A stretch of 64,000 nucleotides of DNA. Source: Azadirachta indica (taxonomy: Eukaryota > Streptophyta > Magnoliopsida > Sapindales > Meliaceae). Position numbers and translations under genes: made by a program. The DNA lies in assembly GCA_022749755.1 (NCBI GenBank), contig CM040453.1, forward strand, positions 13,649,368 through 13,713,367, written 5' to 3'. The notes under the pieces were generated by a model. The model had not been told where the DNA came from, did no database searches, and was given only the letters and a program-made list of their open reading frames with translations. This document shows positions 59,590-64,000 of the stretch, one piece after another (position 1 is the first letter of the stretch; every line of letters starts with the position of its first letter).

Positions 59590-62500
59590 CTAAAGAATAC
59601 TAAGGTGTCGGCGTGATGGTCGTGAAGGTGAGATTGGAGACCCTTCACTGCTCTGGGAGTCTCCCCGCCATGCATCCTGAACTTGAGCAGCAAACTGCAA
59701 ATTCCATAGCACATCTTCAACGGAAGGTCTTTCTGGTGGATCCTTTAGCAGACATCTGACACAAACTTCCATCATTGTCTTCAAGGATTGATCCAAACAT
59801 GTCTTTTTAACTGCTCGATCAACCATGCTTCGTCTTGCTGATTCATCAGCTGTAATGGCAGCTTGTAACTGCACAACATCAAATGATATACTGTTATCAG
59901 TACGGGTTAAAATTGTTAATATCCTGAACATTGAATGATATCAGTACTAATGATATACTGTTAATCTAGAAGAGCTACAGTTAATGCAAGTTCAGACGCT
60001 AATCTTGGCTTTTATGAATGATTTTTGAAAGCAAGATATAACGAACAAATCAAAACCACCATTACCTGATCTTTCAGAAGATCCACTTCTTTCTTGGATT
60101 CTAATGTCTTCCCCACAATGATTTCTAGTAAAATTAATCCAAAGTCATAAATGTCGATCTTATCTTCCTGTTCCCGGCTGCCAAGCAAGAGAGTTCAGTG
60201 AAAACAGTTCAACAAAACACTATATACAAATGGTTGTGATAGTTACATTTACTTAAATCAGATTTGAATCCGTTTTGGATTAGAGGAATGACGTGACTAA
60301 GAATAGAAACAAGGGGACTATCTGAAAATGGTCATCACTTATTTCTTAATGTCCATAATTGTTGATGTAGCAGGATTTATGTATGCACGATTAGGGAAAT
60401 TGTTTGTCAAAGCTATTTTAGTTGCTCATAGGCCCGAAGGCTTCTGGTTTGACATCTCTAATGAACAGTGATAGTCGTGTAGGAAAATCATTTGAAGCTA
60501 TTACATACCTAGCATTAGTGGTAGGATCTATTGATCCAGAGAAAGGAACTGTATGACCAACCTGCAAGGATTAGAAAGCTGAAAATCAACTCAAAAGTGA
60601 CAGAAAATAAACAAACAGAATGATTACAAGAAAGATTTTCCTATGTGTACCTTCTCAGCATTATCTGCTAATAAAGGCAGGTTATAACTGCTAATTTTGG
60701 CAACAAGGTTTTGATCTAATAAAATGTCTGTTATTTTCAAATTATTTGAAAATATGCCAGGCACAATCCCTGTATGCAAAAATTGTATTCCCTTCGCTAC
60801 TCCTATTGCTGCCGCTATACGTTGTGTCCAAGTAAGCGATTGTCGACCATGTCCCCCTGCAAAATAACATGTAAGACTTTCAAACAAACAACATAAAGGT
60901 ATAATGTAAATATAACATTTCAGGATGGAGGATATTGTTTTTTCAGTTACATTTATTACATAGATTAGCAGGTTCAGAAATTTGCTGCTAGTTGTAGCCT
61001 TAAAGGAGACAAGTACAAAAGAGTGAGCTGTATATCCTTCAGTGTGAGAAACAGATTAAAGATTTTTCATGAATTACCTGATATCCAGCTCCTTAGTGTG
61101 CCATTTGGAACATATTCGAAGATGAGAAATGTTCTGCTAACACTTGAATCATTCAAGTAGCATTCAAAGGCGTGTCCAAGAGCACTGACCAAATGACGAT
61201 GCCTGAGTTTTGATATCAGCTCTATATGGTGCATAAAGTTCCGAGTGCTGTGGCTTTTTTTCATTTTAAGGCATCTAATTGCAACATAAGAACCGTCCTT
61301 CAAGCGACCCCGGTACATCTGGAGCATCAAAGCATCAAATATATAAGATATAGAGAATACTATTAAAAGAACTTTTTCTTTCTCCATTCTATTAATGAGA
61401 TCGTTTAAAGGGTTAATGTAAATTGAAAATGTGATTTCATTTGCATTCAGTTACATGTAATAAGAGCAAAGGATATATGCAAAGCGTTGAATGAATCTCA
61501 TACTTTGAGAATAGTATGAGACAATATCCATTACTGCAACAGAAAAGTAAGCATCAGATAGACAATGAATCAAATCAAGATACCAGTCCTTGAGACCCTT
61601 CACCCATGAAAGCGGATGTGTCAAAGTTGTTTGTAGCCTCTTCTAGCTCTTCGAGGGAGAAGGTTCGATAAGCTGGAAGGCCAAGTGCTCCCAGCTTCAT
61701 GGTTTGAGATATATACCCTTCAGGAGGGGAAAAAAATCAGAATGTCAGACTAGGAAGCACTGCTAGACCAGATTCATGATTAAGAACTCTTTTTTCCTAC
61801 TGCTTTTCTTACTCCATCCATATGTTGCAATATTTAAGTCTTAGCAACATAATTTGTAATAGCAGCATGATAATTCCCTATTAATCTAGAGAATGATAAT
61901 GGCTTAAAACTCGACAATACGTCTAATATTTCTCATAGTTGACTGGTAAATTGAGTCTGTGTTAGGGCCAGAAGTGGTATGTTACAAGACTTTTTAAGTA
62001 CTCACAATTTTTTATATATAATACGTGTCTTCTATCAATGGAACACTACACTGTACGTGGACACATGCATACACACATTGAAGCTTGCTCATACATGACT
62101 CTGCACATTCATACTCAATTTCAACGCACACACACACGAGTCATTTGATGCTGGGATTTAAAGGGGCTAAGGGAGATGAAAGCTTACTTGCATCAGAGAG
62201 CAACTTTGAGGTATAGCCAGTCGAAGCGTGCTCTTTGATTAATCTTGGTGGAGTCTTTGTCATTGTCTTCTTGGAATTAGCTTTCCTGACAAGCAAGAAA
62301 GCTAGCCCAACAAGGGCGATTCCTCCAACAATCCCTCCTGTTATGCTCAAAGCAAGAGCTGCTTTGGAAACTTTTTTCTGCTTCTTTTGCTGAGGTAAAA
62401 CTCCCACTGCCAAAGCCTCATTCTGACAAAAGGATAGTGGGTGTTGATTTCCATTTTGAGTAGCTAGACAATTCCTAGCATACAGGACTACCCTGTTCTT

Positions 62501-63523
62501 TGGACCGGAAAGTAGACAATTTGGCAATGGTCCACTCAATAGATTTGATGACAAGTCCACAAATTCAAGTTCTGCATTGCAAGAAAGATTGTCTGAGAGC
62601 TTCCCAGTGAGTTTGTTGTCAGCAATGTTCAAATAAGTGATAGCAGGTAAAGATAAGAGTGATGTTGGAAAAGGTCCGATAAATCTATTAGATGAGAGAT
62701 CTAGCCGCTGAAGCTGATAATAGGAGTTCAGTTCAGCAGGAATGGCAGACCTAAACTTGTTTTTGCTTAGTACCAGCGTAACCAATTTATTGCCAACTTG
62801 AGGAAACTGAGGCCCGAAAGCATTATTTTCCAAGTCAAGCACTTGAAGGTACGTCAATCTGCTGAAATCAGGCACTTCTCCATAGAAGTGATTATTTGAA
62901 AGTGCAAGAACTCTAAGATTGTCCAAGTTACCAAATGAATCTGGCAAAGTCTCATTGAACAGATTCTTCCTCAAACTCAGAACAGCCAAAACTGGGAAGG
63001 AACCCAACCAATCTGGTAGCCGACCAGCAAACATGTTTTCATCAAGTATGAGTGTTTGAAGACTAGTTAAAGAAGAAAGCTCTATAGGGATGGCACCGTA
63101 CAAAAAATTTGAACTCATATTAAGTATCTCTAGTGATGATAAACGTGAAATTTTACCCGGTAAGGGGCCCCATAGACCAAGAGAAACCAGTCTGAGGACT
63201 TTCAATTCTGGAAGCTTAACAAGGGTTGTCACAAAGGAATCTATGGAAAAGTTTAAAGGCAACATTGGAAGTCTCTTGTCGCCAACTATATGTAGCTGGG
63301 TTATGCTCTCTTCATAGCATACTACTGTCAAAGATGAGGTTGGTTCTGCATTGCAGAACTCTGTGGTGCTATTCCAGCTGCTTAAAACAGGGGGATTGTT
63401 TAAAAGCCCTTGAATCCTTAAAAGGGTCTGAGCCTGGGAAGACTGCAGTTGCTCTGACTGACCGATCTGGAACAAAACATAAACAAGAACCAAAAGTGCA
63501 GAATGTCTGAATGCTTCTGCCAT
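59590..63523 (-). CDS. LRR receptor-like protein with inactive kinase domain (At3g03770-like)
   Basis: Seven exons on the minus strand, 62188-63523, 61584-61717, 61078-61318, 60651-60856, 60509-60561, 60066-60177 and 59590-59868, join in frame to 786 residues. A signal peptide (about 1-23) leads into a leucine-rich repeat ectodomain of roughly ten repeats (about 100-340). A Cys-containing spacer and one membrane helix at about 388-412 follow. The kinase-like domain covers about 475-755. It lacks the key residues: the glycine loop is GEGSQG (484-489), but the VAIK lysine is Arg505 (VAIRCLK), HRD is replaced by SNN (607-609) and DFG by SYN (627-629). It is therefore a pseudokinase, expected at the plasma membrane as a scaffold or co-receptor. 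The ATG at 63523 is the first in frame. The match to the Arabidopsis At3g03770 group is clear over the whole length; the ligand is unknown. Confidence 0.94.
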
Positions 63524-64000
63524 CAGTGCATAGAAAATGAACACAAGGGAGAATCACAGAGGGATTATGGAAGTTTCAATAATCTTATGGGAGGTACAAA
63601 AGAAGATTCTCTATCTTCTCATTTGCTGAAGCTCATCTTCCCGAAACCAACAGTTCTGCAAACATGACCAGGTAGGAATAGCTTAAATAAATTACAGATA
63701 ATTCCAAACAGAAACTACATAATTTATCATTTAACAAAAGAGTACATCAAAGACTTCTCTATTTAGAGACAGAAAGAGGCTTCATTCAAAGAGCATAGGG
63801 AGCTTACCTCTTGAGAAAGTGCTGCTTGAACAAATCCAGCTAATCCAAGCGTTTTGCAACAGTATTTCCTTTTTCAGAACAATCTTATAAAGGACTGATA
63901 TACTTTTAAGCTCATTTAAGTCCACAAATTCACTCAATTATTCCTTTAGAAAGGTCATTTGTAACCAACTTAACACATAATTCTACCTTCACAATGAAGT
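63524..64000 (-). other. 5' flank of the LRR pseudokinase gene
   Basis: The probable leader and promoter of the gene on the minus strand. The leader may contain an intron, but I cannot place its ends. No other gene is visible before the window ends. Confidence 0.5.

Noticed and set aside
1..64000. CRISPR arrays, rRNA, tRNA, phage or bacterial operons
   Set aside because: No spaced identical repeats, no rRNA cores, no convincing tRNA cloverleaf and no bacterial gene organisation; all clear genes are intron-bearing plant genes.

Overview
The window is nuclear DNA from a dicotyledonous plant. Genes are split by AT-rich GT-AG introns, intergenic DNA is rich in A/T runs and microsatellites, and every recognisable protein is closest to plant (eudicot) families. 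A woody rosid such as Citrus is possible, but the species cannot be settled from the sequence alone. I see no bacterial, viral or organellar block, rRNA, tRNA or CRISPR.

Layout, left to right. The last 47 codons of an unidentified + strand gene (1-141). RFC3, a clamp-loader subunit (+, 2400-7254, 11 exons), with a hAT-like MITE and a 99-bp tandem duplication in its introns. MFAP1, a spliceosomal protein (+, 9989-12634). A small uncharacterised tail-anchored membrane protein (+, 14161-16499). A cationic amino acid transporter of the vacuolar CAT2/CAT4 type (-, 16992-23554, 14 exons). About 4.8 kb of AT-rich DNA without a recognisable gene. A MATH-BTB (BPM) CUL3 adaptor (-, 28356-33287). A NEMP/PNET2-like nuclear envelope protein (-, 34176-39771). 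EGY2, a chloroplast S2P-type protease (+, 41393-46831). SUVR3, a SET-domain methyltransferase (+, 47432-50366). An LBD20-like LOB-domain factor (+, 51821-52677). A RAD6-type E2 enzyme (+, 54004-57496). An LRR receptor-like pseudokinase of the At3g03770 type (-, 59590-63523). Each exon chain was joined by hand and keeps frame through every junction.

The genes do not form a pathway; they are unlinked housekeeping and regulatory genes, each with its own promoter. What ties much of the window together is ancestry. CAT, BPM, SUVR3, LBD20 and the LRR pseudokinase occur in the same order as, from memory, Arabidopsis At3g03720, At3g03740, At3g03750, At3g03760 and At3g03770, with NEMP, EGY2 and the E2 gene interspersed here. 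The most useful loose ends are the uncharacterised tail-anchored protein with a NAGNAG acceptor, the MITE that ends 20 bp from an RFC3 splice acceptor, duplicated DNA at the SUVR3 5' end, and the kinase whose three catalytic motifs are all lost. I found nothing that amounts to a new multi-gene system.
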